DNA of 8,482 bases from Melioribacteraceae bacterium (lineage in GTDB: Bacteria; Bacteroidota; Ignavibacteria; Ignavibacteriales; Melioribacteraceae): the NCBI GenBank assembly GCA_026987055.1, contig JALSNL010000388.1, forward strand, positions 1-8,482. The letters run 5' to 3'. Of this stretch, positions 6,754 to 8,482 are shown in pieces; positions within the stretch are counted from its first letter, which is position 1; every line of letters begins with the position of its first letter. The position numbers and the translations under genes are program-made. Below the pieces are notes generated by a model, which was given only the letters and a program-made list of their open reading frames with translations, did no database searches and had not been told where the DNA came from.

Positions 6754-7230
6754 TCAATGTTTATGCTTGTGGAAATAGTAACCGGCAAATTTATGAACAC
6801 TATTTTCTAATTTTTTAATAAGTTCCAAATCCGTTGATTGCTTTGCTTTCATGGAGTAAACTAAAATTTCGTGTAAACTTGTAAGTTGTTTTATGTATTT
6901 TGTATATTTTTCTCCTGCATTTGGTAGTGTGGGTTTTATTCTTTGATGTAAAAAATATTGACTTACAATTTTTTGAATTTTTTTTGCATGTTCTTCTTTG
7001 TTCATAATCCATCTTACCAATTGATTATAATTCTTTTCACCTTCGGCAGAAAGTTTGTTAATCATTTTCATTGATTTTTCAATTGTTTCAATATGTTCGT
7101 TTATCATTTGTATTCTTAAAGAATCTTGATAAATTCCGCATGGAATTTCGCAATGAGCATAACTTTTAGTTGGAAGTAAAAAAGTTGATATTACTATAAG
7201 ACTTAAGAAAATTGTTTTTATATTTTTCAT
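6754..7230 (-). CDS. sodN: Nickel superoxide dismutase with Sec signal peptide
   Basis: Ni-SOD converts superoxide to oxygen and hydrogen peroxide at a nickel bound by the N-terminal hook of the mature chain: the amino group, His1 side chain, Cys2 and Cys6 of HCxxPCxxY. Here the hook reads HCEIPCGIY at 26-34, so every nickel ligand is present. Residues 1-25 are a typical signal peptide (MKNIKT, hydrophobic core, then KSYA), with cleavage predicted after Ala25. That would make His26 residue 1. The rest is a helical body with the family-like segment VRWIMNKEEHAKKI and KAKQSTD. The mature chain of about 133 residues is slightly longer than the roughly 117 of the Streptomyces enzyme, and it ends in HKHKH. 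The protein is predicted to be periplasmic or extracellular. No sodX protease gene or nickel transporter is nearby. A strong AAGGAG site precedes the ATG. Confidence 0.9.
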   Translation of the reverse strand: MKNIKTIFLSLIVISTFLLPTKSYAHCEIPCGIYQDSLRIQMINEHIETIEKSMKMINKLSAEGEKNYNQLVRWIMNKEEHAKKIQKIVSQYFLHQRIKPTLPNAGEKYTKYIKQLTSLHEILVYSMKAKQSTDLELIKKLENSVHKFAGYYFHKHKH

Positions 7231-7237
7231 TTTACTG

Positions 7238-7243
7238 CTCCTT
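7238..7243 (-). promoter_or_regulatory. Strong ribosome binding site of the Ni-SOD gene
   Basis: AAGGAG on the minus strand with a 7-base spacer to the ATG at 7230. It is the best Shine-Dalgarno sequence in the window and confirms the start that includes the signal peptide. Confidence 0.8.
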
Positions 7244-7267
7244 ATTTGTTAATGTTAACTTTTTAAT

Positions 7268-7296
7268 ATACTAATTGTCTTATTTAATTTCTTCAA
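7268..7296 (-). promoter_or_regulatory. Possible sigma-70-type promoter of the Ni-SOD gene
   Basis: On the minus strand TTGAAG (7291-7296) and TAGTAT (7268-7273) are separated by 17 bases, each matching four of six consensus bases. The -10 element ends 37 bases before the ATG. In DNA this AT-rich such matches occur by chance. Bacteroidota-type housekeeping sigma factors may also prefer other elements. Confidence 0.3.
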
Positions 7297-7326
7297 TTCA
7301 TGTAAATAAATGGATTTTATAATTAG

Positions 7327-7374
7327 TTATTCGTGAATTCGTGGCTAATTTTTTTGCCACTAATGCACGAATAA
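7327..7374. repeat. Nested palindromic repeat between Ni-SOD and beta-lactamase-like genes
   Basis: Outer arms TTATTCGTG (7327-7335) and CACGAATAA (7366-7374) are perfect over 9 bases. Inner arms GTGGC (7341-7345) and GCCAC (7356-7360) pair across a T-rich loop. The left half also contains ATTCGTG twice in tandem (7329-7335 and 7337-7343). This forms an extended imperfect hairpin in the divergent spacer, upstream of both genes, so it is not a terminator. It resembles an interspersed intergenic palindrome. Confidence 0.55.
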
Positions 7375-7502
7375 AAACCATAGTAACAAGTTAAATAATT
7401 TATCAATGTAAAAAACTAAACATATAATTACATTTAGTACTTGAAAATTATATTTATTTCATCCCAATGCTATGGAAAGAAGTTTTAAGGAATATCAAAA
7501 AA

Positions 7503-7523
7503 ATGAAAAGAAAAAACACTTAA
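7503..7523 (+). CDS. Possible 6-codon upstream ORF (MKRKNT)
   Basis: ATG at 7503 opens a 6-codon frame ending in TAA at 7521-7523, 5 bases before the preferred start of the beta-lactamase-like gene and out of frame with it. AAGGAA (7487-7492), the only good ribosome site here, is 10 bases before this ATG, whereas the downstream ATG has only a weak AAGA. Translation could restart at 7529 after this leader. A six-codon frame may be chance. Confidence 0.25.
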   Translation: MKRKNT

Positions 7524-7528
7524 GAAAA

Positions 7529-8425
7529 ATGAAATATTTAATTTTGATTATTATATCGTTTGTAATGTTTACTACTTGTAAAAACCATAAAAAAAATATG
7601 ACTATTGAAGGACTAAAAAACAACATCGAAAAAAAAATTAAAACATTAGAAGGCGATTTTGCTTTTGCATTTTTAAACCTATCTAATCCGGAAGAAAAAA
7701 TTATTCTAAATGCAGATGAAAAATTTCATGCAGCCAGCACAATGAAAGTTCCGGTAATGATTGAAGTATTTAAGCAAGCAAGAAATGGGAAGTTTAATTT
7801 ATCCGATTCTATTGTTGTAAAAAATAAATTTAAAAGTATTGTTGACGGAAGCATTTATAAATTGGATCTTGATGAAGATTCGGGAGAAAATCTTTACGGT
7901 AAAATTGGTAAAAAAGTTACTATTGAAAAATTAGTATATGAGATGATTACCGTCAGCAGTAATTTGGCAACCAATATATTAATTGATTTAACTGACGCTA
8001 AAAATGTAACTTCTACTATGAAAAAACTGGGTGCTGAGAATATGATAGTTCTTAGAGGTGTTCAAGATATTAAAGCATACGAAAAAGGACTTAGCAACTC
8101 TACAACTGTTAAGGACTTACTCATAATAATGAAATCCATTGCAACCGGAAAGGCCGGTAATAAAAAGGATTGTGAGAGAATGATTGAAATTTTAAAAGAT
8201 CAAAAATTAAATAATATGATTCCCAAATATTATCCCGAAAATATTACGGTAGCTCACAAAACCGGCTCAATAACCGGTGTACATCACGATGCAGGAATTA
8301 TTTATCTGCCTAATGGAAAGGCTTTTATTTTAGTAATACTTTCAAAAAATTTAGAAAACTTTGAAAAAACAACTGATGCTTTAGCAAAAATATCCAAAGA
8401 AACGCTGGATTTTATGCTGCAATAA
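7529..8425 (+). CDS. Class A beta-lactamase-like serine hydrolase, probable lipoprotein
   Basis: A 298-residue enzyme of the beta-lactamase/transpeptidase fold. The three active-site motifs are in order. Ser70-Thr-Met-Lys73 (STMK) holds the acylated serine and its base. Ser143-Ser-Asn145 (SSN) takes the place of SDN. KTGS at 244-247 lies on the final strand. Glu185 in YEKGLSN is the likely counterpart of omega-loop Glu166, but serine follows where class A enzymes usually have Asn170. The leader MKYLILIIISFVMFTTC looks like a lipoprotein signal with a weak box (FTTC), so Cys17 may be lipidated. I chose ATG 7529 because it puts the leader at the N-terminus. An in-frame ATG at 7472 would add 19 charged residues in front and has no ribosome site. 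It may hydrolyse beta-lactams or be a related peptidoglycan-acting hydrolase. No regulator gene is adjacent. Confidence 0.85.
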   Translation: MKYLILIIISFVMFTTCKNHKKNMTIEGLKNNIEKKIKTLEGDFAFAFLNLSNPEEKIILNADEKFHAASTMKVPVMIEVFKQARNGKFNLSDSIVVKNKFKSIVDGSIYKLDLDEDSGENLYGKIGKKVTIEKLVYEMITVSSNLATNILIDLTDAKNVTSTMKKLGAENMIVLRGVQDIKAYEKGLSNSTTVKDLLIIMKSIATGKAGNKKDCERMIEILKDQKLNNMIPKYYPENITVAHKTGSITGVHHDAGIIYLPNGKAFILVILSKNLENFEKTTDALAKISKETLDFMLQ

Positions 8426-8482
8426 TATACCAAAACCGGAACATGTTTTTGAAATCTAATCTAACTTTTTCTTAAAGCGTAA

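Noticed and set aside
6815..7012. Second minus-strand frame inside the Ni-SOD gene
   Set aside because: Overlaps the Ni-SOD body in another frame; Lys/Thr-rich without motifs.
1..8482. CRISPR arrays, tRNA or rRNA genes, insertion sequence transposases, toxin-antitoxin pairs
   Set aside because: No regularly spaced repeats, no cloverleaf with a TTC-G arm, no DDE or recombinase motifs and no paired small genes were seen on either strand.

Overview
The window looks like a chromosomal segment from an AT-rich bacterium of the Bacteroidota/Chlorobi group, most probably an Ignavibacteria-type lineage. The strongest pointer is the C-terminal sorting domain of the 690-residue secreted protein, which opens with NYPNPFNPTT and ends in a GVYFYAI-type strand. 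Such type IX secretion (T9SS) tails are typical of that group. This taxonomic call is inference from family knowledge, since no rRNA is present.

Layout, left to right. (1) Positions 1-2073, minus strand: a tight operon running DUF3109 protein -> rpoN (sigma-54) -> the first 18 codons of an unidentified membrane protein. The last gene starts inside the rpoN stop codon through an ATGA overlap and runs off the left edge. (2) 2232-2996, plus strand: a classical short-chain dehydrogenase, divergent from the operon and convergent with the next gene. (3) 3010-3513, minus: a small helical HEAT/ARM-like protein. (4) 3514-3778: a spacer with an open-frame fragment and an inverted repeat. (5) 3779-5851, minus: a secreted right-handed beta-helix protein with a T9SS sorting tail. 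(6) 5852-6753: about 900 bases without a convincing gene, AT-rich at first, then a more mixed patch rich in inverted repeats. (7) 6754-7230, minus: a nickel superoxide dismutase carrying a Sec signal peptide. (8) 7244-7471: a spacer with a nested palindromic repeat. (9) 7472/7529-8425, plus: a class A beta-lactamase-like serine hydrolase with a lipoprotein-type leader.

The left third is housekeeping and regulation. The right two thirds encode envelope or secreted proteins (beta-helix protein, exported Ni-SOD, beta-lactamase-like lipoprotein) separated by long, structured spacers. I see no multi-gene defence or mobile system. The most interesting point is the Ni-SOD, whose nickel-hook histidine would become residue 1 by signal-peptidase cleavage, removing the need for the dedicated SodX protease. 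Next are the cluster of adjoining hairpins downstream of that gene and the nested palindrome upstream of it.
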